Of a stretch of 64,000 bases of DNA, positions 1 through 8,760 are shown piece after piece. Source of the DNA: Trichomonas vaginalis G3. Taxonomy: Eukaryota > Parabasalia > Trichomonadida > Trichomonadidae. The stretch covers positions 21,235,300-21,299,299 of the forward strand of contig NC_067204.1 in NCBI RefSeq assembly GCF_026262505.1, given 5' to 3'. A program made the translations under genes and the position numbers. Each line of letters begins with the position of its first letter. Position 1 is the first letter of the stretch. Below the pieces are notes generated by a model. That model was not told where the DNA came from and did not search any database. It worked only from the letters and a program-made list of their open reading frames with translations.

Positions 1-1217
1 TCTTTTTCATTAATATTTGCGCCATGTGAAATAAGAAATTCAACAGTTTCTTTACTTTTATATTCTGCTGCTATATGAAGTGCAGTTTGCTCATCTTCAT
101 CTTTTTCATTGATATTTGCACCATGTGAAATAAGAAATTCAACAGTTTCTTTACTATTATGCAATGCTGCAATATGAAATGCAGTTTTCCCATGTTTATC
201 TTTTTCATTGATATTTGCACCATGTGAAATAAGAAATTCAGCTGTTTCTTTTCTATTTTTCAGTGCTGCAAAATGAAGTGCAGTTTTTCCATATTCATCT
301 TTTTCATTGATATTTGCACCATGTGAAAGGAAGTATTACAAAAGGGATGGAATATTTAAAATCGATGAATAAACAAAGCATTTGTTTATATCATTGGTTT
401 GATCGAAATAAACTAAATAGGATTCAATATTATTGTAAATTCCACAATCTTCTAAATTGATCTCTATATTGTACTCATTCATCAAGAATGTAACGACATC
501 GATGTTGTGTGAAATAATTGCATATTCCATGCATGCTTTATTTGGTATCTGATGTTTCAAACATTCACTCATAATCTCTTGAATTCCTCCCAAAAATGAA
601 AGTTCTAGACATTTTTGAGTTATTTCTGAGTTGAATTTCGTTCTTAAAAACTTGAAACAATCAACTGCTCCATGGTAACAACATAATTCAAGTAATGAAT
701 ATCCTTCGTAAGAATATGGATATAAAATGCTGACAAGTTTTTGATTTCCATCAAATTCATCTCTTTCAGTGAATGCGATAAATTTTTCTTTGTCGTTATT
801 CATAATTGCTCTGTAAATTGTATCTTCTGTATGAATATTAAGATTTTCTATTTCTTCGAAAACAGTAGACTTGTATAATTTAATTCCATATTCTTTATAA
901 AACAGGAAGTTTGAAATAGGTTCAATACTTCTGACATCTGTAACATGGTAATCATCAGATATGAGTTTGGCAAGAAATAAATATGACTTTGTATAGCGGT
1001 TATTATACTGAATTATACCTAAAACGTCATGTACAACCTTGGTTGATGGATATTTCTTTGAGTCAATCAATTATGTTTTGATCATTTTGTAAATCTTGTT
1101 TAATTCTTCTTCCTTATCCGTTTTCAGCTGATGCAGCGCAATATATGAATCAATGTAGTATTTGTAGATACTTCGTAATTTGTTGTATTCGTTTGGATCA
1201 ACGTCTAGGTCCGACAT
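1..1217 (-). pseudogene. DUF3447/ankyrin-repeat protein gene, broken, 3' end outside window
   Basis: The reading frame starts at an ATG at 1215-1217 (MSDLDVDPNEYNKLRSIYKYY) and runs leftward through the DUF3447 region (YNNRYTKSY, EDTIYRAIMNND, LLELCCYHGAVDCF, EIMSECLKHQ, YAIISHNIDVVTFL). It then enters ankyrin repeats of the SHGANINEKD type that continue past the window start. Compared with the intact paralogue at 20424, it has two in-frame stop codons: one near codon 48, where the paralogue has Glu in KTELIDSKKY, and one just before the first ankyrin repeat, where the paralogue has Glu in LCEYF. Apart from these two stops the frame stays open, so the decay looks recent. Ankyrin repeats mediate protein binding; the role of this large trichomonad family is not known. 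This is a host multigene-family copy, not a mobile element. Confidence 0.85.
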
Positions 1218-1831
1218 TAATAATTTTTAAAAAAGACATATTTGCTATCTACCATATGAAATACCCCTTAAATTCATTAGAAGAAAAAATACTATGTTGT
1301 ACATGCGGAAAACAATGATTTCGGATTTCCCATAGTTTTTCCACTCAAAAAGACAGGGATCGTCCAAGAATGATCAAATCGCGCCATCACAATTTAGCAT
1401 AGAATGATCCTTAAATTGTTAAATATTCAGAAATCTTTTAAATCATTTGAATTTTTTGCTTATTTACGAAAGAATTCTTATGGTAACAACTTTATTACGT
1501 ACATATACTTAAATTTCTATATTTATTTTTGAAGAACTCGCATTCATTCCAATAGATAACTTAGAGTTTTTTGAGGTTGTGTTTTCATCCTTAAAAATCT
1601 AATAAAAACTTCCAAACTCTAATAAACAAATAAGAAATTCGTTTTCCAAGGGAATACAAATTAAGTTATATATTTCAACAATATCATTCATTAATAACTT
1701 AGCATACAAGACATAACTTCTGATACTCATTTCCTTATTCTGTGGTAGCAACCAAGTACCATAAAGACGTCGAGATCATTGAGATAGAGTTATTATTAAC
1801 GTCCATATAAATTTTGAATTTTTTTTAGTCA
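1218..1831. other. Intergenic region between divergent genes
   Basis: This 614-bp AT-rich stretch separates the divergently oriented broken ankyrin gene and the HIRA-like gene, so it should hold both promoters. A TCA immediately before the ATG at 1832 could be an initiator. I see no other gene, RNA or repeat in it. Confidence 0.5.
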
Positions 1832-2521
1832 ATGAATACAAACTTTTCTCTTGTCGATAAAGAGAGAGGATTGTATGCAACAAAAGACGGCAAATTATTC
1901 CTAACAGAACCAGGGACACGCGAACTTACCAGAAGTCCGCTTCTTTTTACCCCACCAATTAGAGTTTTAGCATCTGAAGAATATGATCCATACGCAATAG
2001 TTTTAACAGCTAATGGTATGCTTTCAGTCTTATCTATACCAGAAAAGAGAATTATTAAGAACATTGCAGTTCCTGGAAATTCTGGAGTTATTGAAACAAT
2101 TGTTTTAACTAAAAAGGACGACAAAGTTATTATAACGCTATGTGGAACAAGAGGACACTTCAGATTACAAGACAATCACTGGAATCTAGTGGTTGAACCA
2201 TTAGATACTTTAATGGCAAACCCAGATACAAAAACAAGTGCACAATGTGCTAAATTGGAAAATGATATTGCATGCGCCATTGAAGAAAGGTCATTTGAAA
2301 AATATTCGAACTCTGTACAAAAATATCTTGTTTACATGGCTACATTTTGCTCAAAATCTGCTTTTATTGAAATTTGGTACGAGATCATACACGCGGAATT
2401 ACCTTTTGAAGCACCAATTCTCACAAATTTCTGGAGAGAGACTTTAGATATTTTATCATCAATAGAAAGAATAGCTTCATTGACAGATGAGCTAGAAATG
2501 AGTCTTAATCAAGAAATCTAA
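1832..2521 (+). CDS. HIRA C-terminal-domain-like protein (HIR histone chaperone complex), tentative
   Basis: This is a 229-residue protein. Residues 1-110 look like beta-propeller remnants (AIVLTANGMLSVLSIPEKR, VIITLCGTRGHFRLQDNHW). They resemble the Hira domain pattern, in which a blade such as 'LTxxGxLxVxdI' is followed by a tryptophan-containing strand. Residues 135-229 are helical (KLENDIACAIEERSFEKYSNS, QKYLVYMATFCSKSAFIEIWYEII). The spacing matches the C-terminal helical tail of human HIRA, where LQAQL...RQWLLLYARYLAQEG...RLRELCKDLL precedes a helix ending in LDIL; here it ends LDILSSIERI. HIRA proteins are usually near 1000 residues with seven N-terminal WD repeats, and those are absent here. 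The WD part may therefore be a separate gene, or this may be an unrelated propeller fragment. The assignment is by eye only. The ATG directly follows a TCA. Confidence 0.4.
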   Translation: MNTNFSLVDKERGLYATKDGKLFLTEPGTRELTRSPLLFTPPIRVLASEEYDPYAIVLTANGMLSVLSIPEKRIIKNIAVPGNSGVIETIVLTKKDDKVIITLCGTRGHFRLQDNHWNLVVEPLDTLMANPDTKTSAQCAKLENDIACAIEERSFEKYSNSVQKYLVYMATFCSKSAFIEIWYEIIHAELPFEAPILTNFWRETLDILSSIERIASLTDELEMSLNQEI

Positions 2522-2973
2522 TTACTATTTTTTATGTGTTTGTATATTATTTGATCATAAACATTTCAATACTTATGATATATATTCTAATGGACTACTT
2601 ATATTTTACTAAGCTAGGTATATGCATTTTGCAAAAAAAAATGAATATCTATATTGCTCTTGTATGAAATATGGACAAAAATGTTCAATTGAACCTGGAC
2701 TTTATGTAAAAACATTTTTAGTTGAGCTATACTCCTCCTTTAAAATAAGCGTTACTTTATAGATATGGTGAAAACACTCCGATGACATTTTAATTTAATG
2801 ATACTTGATATTTATTACTCATTATCTACGAGCCATAACTTTTAAACTAATTACCAAAAACTTTGATGTTTATTAATACGAAATCAATTAGAAAACTAAA
2901 ATGTTGAAATTGATATGAAAAAAACTAGAGTTTATATAAATAAAATATAACTTTATTAGAATACAAAATATAA
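2522..2973. other. Intergenic region between convergent genes
   Basis: This 452-bp AT-rich stretch lies between the 3' ends of the HIRA-like gene and the UPF1 gene. I see no gene or repeat in it; it must carry both 3' processing signals. Confidence 0.5.
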
Positions 2974-5418
2974 TTATACAAAGATTCCTTCTTCAGGAGC
3001 CTCCTTTGGATCTTTATCCAAATTTGGAACAAAAGTTCCCTTTTGAAGGCTCTTGAAGTCTCCTCCGGCCATGAAACAATTATTTTCAATGAAGAAATTG
3101 AACCAGTCACAGAACAATTTCGTCTTTGAGAAAGTTCTTGAGTGTCCAATGACAATGAGGCCGTATTTAGCTCTTGTTATTGACACATTGAGTCTCTCGA
3201 TATCAGACAAGAAGCCAATTTGGTAGTTCTCGTTGGATCTGACCAAATTGAAAATAATGAAGTCTTTTTCTCTTCCTTGGAAGCCATCGACTGTAGCAAT
3301 CTCGACATTCTTGATGTATTCCGCGCTGCAGGACTCGCAAATGTAGTCTAAGTTGTCCATTAAATAATCATTTTGTCCATTGTAAGGAGTAATGATTCCG
3401 ATTGAGTTTGCTGGTACTCCTGAATTAAATAGAGCATCGAGGACTTGCGAAACAGCGTTGCATTGTGACAAACACCAGTAAGATTTTCCATCTCCGTCTG
3501 ATTGTTCTTTTCCTTCGACATCCCAAAACATTAGTGGTATCTGGGGGTTGGGGAACTTGAAATTAGGCTTCGAGAACTTGTAGATCCTTTGTTCGGCCGA
3601 AATGCCACTTTTTACCAAATTTTTGTAAAAAGTTTTTGATGGAAACTCGAGAATGGAAGGGTGCATTCTATACTGGTAGGTAAGAATGTTAGGAATAAGG
3701 CCAAGTTTGACAAGTTTCTTCATTAAATTGACACCGAAACCTGCATTTCGGACTGCATTGTTCTGAATTGTCGGTCCGAGCTGGAAAGTATCGCCAACAA
3801 GCACGAGACGTTCCGGATTATGCTTCATTGAGATTAAAAAGTCAGGATCAAGGCATTGGCCGGCTTCATCGAAAATAATTGCTCTGAAATTGCCTTCAAC
3901 TCTTACAGAACCGCTTGTTGAAGATGTAACGCAAATTACTTGACAATCGGCAATTATTCTCTGCTCGATCTTCTTGAATTTACGATAAGATTTGGAAGAT
4001 GCCAGATCTGGCTCTGTTCCGTACTTCTCGATGTACTGCTTCTTGGCTTTTTGGAATGTAGAGAACTTGGATCTCTCGTAGCCAGGGATAATGAAATTGT
4101 ATTCCGAATCAATTTCATTCAATTTGGCTGCTTGAATCGCGTCTTCGATTTCGAGTGAAAGAACACGACCTACTTTAAGTCCGATGTTCGATAAAGCAAG
4201 GCAACCGAAGTCAGCCGTTACATTTGAGTGGCCAACGATTAATACTGGGAAAATTCCACCATCAACGAATGATTTGACGATGGCTGTGATGGATGTGGTC
4301 TTTCCTGTACCTGGTGGCCCCTGGATGTAAGTAAATCGTTGAGATAATGCGGCTTCAACGGCTTTTCCTTGGGAACGGTTCAATTCAATGACAGTGTTTT
4401 TGTCTCTGACAATAAAATTGAGGCCGGACGATTGTTTTGTGACTTTTATGTCTTTTGAAAGAGGAATCTTCTTAATTCCGTTTTTGGCTTGGAATTGTTT
4501 CTTATCGAACTTGCCAAGGAACAAATTTACCCAAAACTCTTCGAGTCCGTTCTTCATGTAGTCAAGAGATTTGAGTTGGCGTTGAAATGTGATCGAATTT
4601 TGAACTCTTTGGACTTTTAATGAGTTAGCGCCGTAAAACTTCGAATCTCCTTTGAGGCAGAGCGAACATGTACCTTCTTTGTCGTTGAATTTGTTGAAGA
4701 AAGCAACTTCTGTTTCATCTTTGTTTTTGTTGTTCTTGGAAATGAAGTAACTCATCGTAGGAGTGAATTTCCTTTTCATTGATCGCTTGGCTGGGAAAGA
4801 AAACTTCCTTTTATTTTCCCATTTGATATTTGAGATAGAAGTTGATGTATTGTGCGCTCTGAAGTAGTCTGCCTTCATCTCTGCTTGTATGAACGCATTA
4901 AATGTGGTTGTATATTCTTCAACACTTTCATATTGATATTTTCCTTCAGGAAGCTTTTGTTTGTTAGCATCTACTACGCCTACGCCTGTAAGTTGTCTAA
5001 TCTTGTCGGATACTGATGCCGGCGTAACTTCATTTGGACAATTTTCAGGAAATGGTAAAATTTGCTCTTCAACGCATGAATTCGAGATAATTGGAATGAA
5101 TTGAATTGTCTTTCCCTTAAACTGAGCATCATGCTGACATTGACTTGAGCATACAATAATTTGGTTTGTCTGTGTGATTAATATTCCGAGATCGAAGATG
5201 TTTGTTTGACCACAAACAGCGCATTTGAATTCAATTCCGTGAAATGGATTGCCAGGATGTAATTCAATTTCTTTGCAATCTGATTTTTTGAGGAATTGAA
5301 CTAAGTGACTTGCTGTTAGGCCTTTTTTAGCGTTACAAAGCCAAAAATTATAATCTTTTGGCTTAGCAAGACTTGTAATTTCTTTGCATCCACAAAAAAC
5401 ACATTCAGGTTCAGCCAT
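2974..5418 (-). CDS. UPF1: UPF1-like RNA helicase (nonsense-mediated decay)
   Basis: Superfamily 1 helicase of about 814 residues if translation starts at the internal Met of MAEPECVFCG. That start places the cysteine-rich domain at the N-terminus; the 19 codons upstream in the same frame are probably leader. Residues 1-115 match the UPF1 CH zinc domain (CVFCGC, FWLCNAKKGLTASHLVQFL, CKEIELHPGNPF, CAVCGQTNIFDLG). Helicase motifs follow in order: Walker A GPPGTGKTTS near residue 367, motif II FDEAGQCLDP, motif III VGDTFQLGP, QYRMHPS, motif V VDGFQGREKDF and motif VI NVSITRAKYG. UPF1 is an ATP-driven 5'-3' helicase that triggers decay of mRNAs with premature stops and acts in the cytoplasm. The CH domain separates it from SMUBP2, senataxin and DNA2. 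Motif II reads DEAG rather than the animal DES. It is shorter than human UPF1 (about 1120) and has no SQ-rich tail. Confidence 0.9.
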   Translation of the reverse strand: MAEPECVFCGCKEITSLAKPKDYNFWLCNAKKGLTASHLVQFLKKSDCKEIELHPGNPFHGIEFKCAVCGQTNIFDLGILITQTNQIIVCSSQCQHDAQFKGKTIQFIPIISNSCVEEQILPFPENCPNEVTPASVSDKIRQLTGVGVVDANKQKLPEGKYQYESVEEYTTTFNAFIQAEMKADYFRAHNTSTSISNIKWENKRKFSFPAKRSMKRKFTPTMSYFISKNNKNKDETEVAFFNKFNDKEGTCSLCLKGDSKFYGANSLKVQRVQNSITFQRQLKSLDYMKNGLEEFWVNLFLGKFDKKQFQAKNGIKKIPLSKDIKVTKQSSGLNFIVRDKNTVIELNRSQGKAVEAALSQRFTYIQGPPGTGKTTSITAIVKSFVDGGIFPVLIVGHSNVTADFGCLALSNIGLKVGRVLSLEIEDAIQAAKLNEIDSEYNFIIPGYERSKFSTFQKAKKQYIEKYGTEPDLASSKSYRKFKKIEQRIIADCQVICVTSSTSGSVRVEGNFRAIIFDEAGQCLDPDFLISMKHNPERLVLVGDTFQLGPTIQNNAVRNAGFGVNLMKKLVKLGLIPNILTYQYRMHPSILEFPSKTFYKNLVKSGISAEQRIYKFSKPNFKFPNPQIPLMFWDVEGKEQSDGDGKSYWCLSQCNAVSQVLDALFNSGVPANSIGIITPYNGQNDYLMDNLDYICESCSAEYIKNVEIATVDGFQGREKDFIIFNLVRSNENYQIGFLSDIERLNVSITRAKYGLIVIGHSRTFSKTKLFCDWFNFFIENNCFMAGGDFKSLQKGTFVPNLDKDPKEAPEEGIFV

Positions 5419-5638
5419 TTTCCTTCTAACAAAAATAAAAGGAAAACGAAACCAATTCAAATATTCAGAGGACAAAAATTTGACACAAATTGAGAGACTG
5501 TCTTATACTCACTTTTAGCATTTTATTGTCGTCATTATGAGAAAACTAATTTTAATAAGACGTGAAAAATTCACGGAGTATTTTGCCATGTAAAGTTAAT
5601 TTTATATGTCATCGGACAACTTGATGAGTCACCTATCA

Positions 5639-5686
5639 GTATTTTAGCGGTTCTGAGTTTCTTAGCCTTTAAATTTGCTAAAATAC
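5639..5686. repeat. Short perfect inverted repeat upstream of UPF1
   Basis: GTATTTTAGC at 5639-5648 is mirrored exactly by GCTAAAATAC at 5677-5686, with a 28-base loop. It lies about 220 bp upstream of the UPF1 start and just outside the 5760-7007 element, whose ends also contain TTTTAGC. It could be regulatory or a relic of the same repeat family. Confidence 0.5.
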
Positions 5687-5881
5687 AGTATATATGAATA
5701 ATGTTATGGAAGAAAAGACATATTTTGCTTCAAACACCGAGTTTTGATGGAGTAGGGGTAATTTTAGCTAAAAGTGACACACCCGTGAAGGGTGTGATTA
5801 CCGATCGGTAATTTCGACAGTTTAGAATTTAAAATTTTTTATGGAACTGTTGCGAGTTTCATAAAGAATTTAAGGAATATA

Positions 5882-6008
5882 AGCAAAGATTTGAATCAAA
5901 ATCTTAGACCTAAGCCGCTCGATTCGCTCGCGGCTTCCGCGAATTACAGATCAGCAAAGATTTGAATCAAAATCTTCGAACTAAGCCGATCGCTTCGCTC
6001 GCGGCTTT
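5882..6008. repeat. Two-copy 71-bp direct repeat with TTCGCTCG hairpins
   Basis: AGCAAAGATTTGAATCAAAA begins at 5882 and again at 5953. Each copy ends in an AAGCCG...CGGCTT stem whose loop contains TTCGCTCG. The two copies differ at a few positions. The GC-rich stems stand out from the AT-rich surroundings. Confidence 0.7.
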
Positions 6009-6234
6009 CTTTATTATTTTAAATTTGCATATTTCCATCAAAAGTTCATAAGGTAAAAAATTTCGTTTATATTATTGCAAAATAAAATCTTCATTATTAA
6101 GATAAGTACCTTAATATGTACGTAAATTTTAATGAAATTTATACAACATTATAAAAATTTATGAATAAAAACTTGATATAAAATAACATTTTTATTTTTA
6201 CTAAGAAAAAAAAGGTTTTTGATAATAAATTTAT

Positions 6235-6828
6235 TTTATTTCGAAAAAGTAGCAATAATCGTAAAAGGGTATTGATAGGCTTGCTAAAGTAACTAATTTT
6301 AGCTGTCAAATACTTTTGTATTTTGAAGTAAATTAGTATAAATTTGTTTTTACTTTTATTTCGAAAAAGTAACAATAATCGTAAAAGGGTATTGATAGGC
6401 TTGCTAAAGTAACTAATTTTAGCTGTCAAATACTTTTGTATTTTGAAGTAAATTAGTATAAATTTGTTTTTACTTTTATTTCGAAAAAGTAGCAATAATC
6501 GTAAAAGGGTATTGATAGGCTTGCTAAAGTAACTAATTTTAGCTGTCAAATACTTTTGTATTTTGAAGTAAATTAGTATAAATTTGTTTTTACTTTTATT
6601 TCGAAAAAGTAACAATAATCGTAAAAGGGTATTGATAGGCTTGCTAAAGTAACTAATTTTAGCTGTCAAATACTTTTGTATTTTGAAGTAAATTAGTATA
6701 AATTTGTTTTTACTTTTATTTCGAAAAAGTAGCAATAATCGTAAAAGGGTATTGATAGGCTTGCTAAAGTAACTAATTTTAGCTGTCAAATACTTTTGTA
6801 TTTTGAAGTAAATTAGTATAAATTTGAT
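6235..6828. repeat. Tandem array, five 120-bp units with a 240-bp higher-order pattern
   Basis: Five consecutive 120-bp units are almost identical. Units 1, 3 and 5 read GTAGCAATAATC while units 2 and 4 read GTAACAATAATC, so the array grew as a 240-bp dimer. A 216-codon minus-strand open frame through the array is just the repeat translated and is not a gene. Confidence 0.9.
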
Positions 6829-6867
6829 ATTATTTTAACTCCCTTTGAAAACCTCAATTTTCCATAC

Positions 6868-6929
6868 AGAGGGAACGGAAATAGCATCCAATATTCCCTG
6901 AGAATGGTTGCGCATTCTCAGTTCCCTCT
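6868..6929. repeat. Nested hairpin
   Basis: An outer pair AGAGGGAAC (6868-6876) / GTTCCCTCT (6921-6929) encloses an inner pair CTGAGAAT (6898-6905) / ATTCTCAG (6914-6921). It lies near the right end of the TIR element and may be a structural part of it. Confidence 0.65.
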
Positions 6930-7080
6930 ATATTTCGAACGAAGCTCTCATCGGTCTTTTTTTTTAATACTAAACGTTTTTTTTTCCTGTCACTTTTAGC
7001 TAAAATTTGGGTTTGCCATAGATAATTCTGTTTATTTTCTAGAACGACGATAGGCTATATTTGGCCGTTAATTCAAAAAA

Positions 7081-8295
7081 ATGAAGATTAACTATGAAGA
7101 GCTAATGGAAGTAAGCAAAGATTATAATGATATACTCACTAAATTGTACAAACTAAAACCTTGCACTGATGACGAAATTTATGAAATTTGCAAAGACATA
7201 AAAAATAAATTGATCGAAACTAATATGTTTACACCATCTAACATTCTTAAAATATTATCAACCGCATCCTTATACAATAATCGCTCTATGAAATCATACT
7301 GGGCAATATTTAAAAAGATATATGAAGATTATCGTCCAGATCAAATTATTTCAAGTTCATCTCTTTTTAATTACCTTATTTATAAAGAATATGGACTGAA
7401 TATCGATCAGAATTGCAAAAATCCTAAAGAAAAATTTGAATTATACAATTCATCATTAGATTTTCTCGAAAAAAACACAATTTACAAAGCAATTATGAAT
7501 GATGACAAAGAATTATTTATATCATTGACAGAGCGCGAAGGATTTGATAGCAATCAAATGCTACAAAATGATTTATATCCATATTCAAAAGCAGGATATT
7601 CATATCTCGAATTATGTTCTTATTACGGCTCCGTAAATTGTTTTAAATTTTTAAGAACAAAATATAACTCAGAAATAACACAAACATGCCATCAATTTTC
7701 ATTTCTTGGTGGTAATCCAGACATAATGAGCGAATGCTTGAAATGTATAAAACCAGATGTAGAAAGTATGATGTATGCAATTATTTCTCATAACATTGAT
7801 TTTGTTACTTTTTTGAAGAATGAATATAATATAGAAATCGAATTATTATACTGCTACCATTACAATAATTATCAAGCGTTTTTTGTGTATCTAGATCAAA
7901 CAAATGAAGTAGATAATATTATTTTCCTTTCGCCAAGATTTTTTGTTCCTTCACTTTGGGAATATTTCATTTCTCATGGTGTAGATATAAATGAAAAAGA
8001 CAGTGAATGCAGAACTACTCTTCACAGAATGGTAACTCATAATAGAAAACAAATAGCAGAGTTTCTTATTTTGCATGGTGCAGATATCAATGCAAAAGAT
8101 AATAAAGGAAGAACAGCTTTGCATTTATCAGCTTTGAGTAATAGAAAACAAATTGCAGAATTACTTGTTTCTCATGGTGCAGATATTAGCATAAAAGATA
8201 ATGAAGGAAAAACAGCACTTCAATATTCATTAGAGAAAAATAATAAGGAAATTGCAGATCTCCTTAAATCTCATGGTTCAAATTTCAAATCTTAA
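7081..8295 (+). CDS. DUF3447/ankyrin-repeat protein
   Basis: Complete 404-residue member of the trichomonad ankyrin family. Residues 1-130 are the family-specific helical N-terminus (YNNRSMKSYWAIF, YKEYGLN). Residues 140-290 are DUF3447-like (TIYKAIMNDDKELF, SYLELCSYYGSVNCF, DIMSECLK, YAIISHNIDFVTFL). Three to four ankyrin repeats fill 295-404 (LWEYFISHGVDINEKD, TLHRMVTHNRKQIAEFLILHGADINAKD, TALHLSALSNRKQIAELLVSHGADI). There is no signal peptide or membrane segment, so it should be intracellular. The N-terminus is clearly diverged from the 20424 paralogue. The start follows TTCAAAAAAATG. The gene begins 73 bp beyond the TIR element. Its binding partner is unknown. Confidence 0.88.
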   Translation: MKINYEELMEVSKDYNDILTKLYKLKPCTDDEIYEICKDIKNKLIETNMFTPSNILKILSTASLYNNRSMKSYWAIFKKIYEDYRPDQIISSSSLFNYLIYKEYGLNIDQNCKNPKEKFELYNSSLDFLEKNTIYKAIMNDDKELFISLTEREGFDSNQMLQNDLYPYSKAGYSYLELCSYYGSVNCFKFLRTKYNSEITQTCHQFSFLGGNPDIMSECLKCIKPDVESMMYAIISHNIDFVTFLKNEYNIEIELLYCYHYNNYQAFFVYLDQTNEVDNIIFLSPRFFVPSLWEYFISHGVDINEKDSECRTTLHRMVTHNRKQIAEFLILHGADINAKDNKGRTALHLSALSNRKQIAELLVSHGADISIKDNEGKTALQYSLEKNNKEIADLLKSHGSNFKS

Positions 8296-8760
8296 AGAAA
8301 TAATCATTTGTTTTAAGGCAAAAACACAAGAATTTCTAGACAAATGATGAAGAGTCAACATATTCATTTATTGTTATATATTCTCCATCTAATTTCATGG
8401 TCAAGATATTTTTTTTGTTCGATGATCATTGTTAGTTCGATTTTAAAATGAATAAAATATGCAATTCTATCCTTAAAATCAAATCTTATTATTTCAATGA
8501 AAGCAATAAAATTTTTGCAATTTTTGCTGATTGAACATTGAAGAATGCTTTTTACTATTAGAAGTAAAGTTGACTTATTATTTCTAGGAGATACAAAAAG
8601 ATTTATTGAAGAAATGTTCATTTTTATTGATGAAATTTCCTAAATCCGAAATAAAACTAAAACATCATCTTTCATTTTTTACATAGACTTATAGACCAAT
8701 AACATATTTCAATTATTAAGTCTCTTTTGCAGATAAAAATCTCTTAGTGGCGAAAAAAAA
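8296..8760. other. Intergenic region
   Basis: This 465-bp AT-rich stretch lies between the ankyrin gene and the coiled-coil gene. I see no gene in it; an 85-codon minus-strand open frame there has no recognisable motif. Confidence 0.45.

Larger units (their letters stand above)
5760..7007. mobile_element. Non-autonomous TIR element carrying a 120-bp tandem array (MITE-like)
   Basis: AATTTTAGCTAAAAGTGACA at 5760-5779 is repeated in exact inverse at 6988-7007, giving 20-bp terminal inverted repeats around 1.25 kb of non-coding DNA. Inside are hairpin-rich segments, a two-copy 71-bp repeat, a five-copy 120-bp array and a nested hairpin. No transposase is present. A target duplication is not clear: GGGGT on the left and TGGGT on the right agree at four of five positions. 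The sub-terminal AAAAGTGACAC also occurs near the ends of the large palindrome at 26.8-43.3 kb, hinting at a shared end-recognition sequence. The superfamily cannot be assigned. Confidence 0.6.

Noticed and set aside
6139-6789. 216-codon minus-strand open frame with repeated YFSKPINTLLRLLLLFRN
   Set aside because: It is the 120-bp tandem repeat read in a frame that happens to lack stops; 120 is divisible by three.
8364-8621. 85-codon minus-strand open frame
   Set aside because: AT-rich, biased to Ile/Phe/Asn, no motif; likely intergenic.
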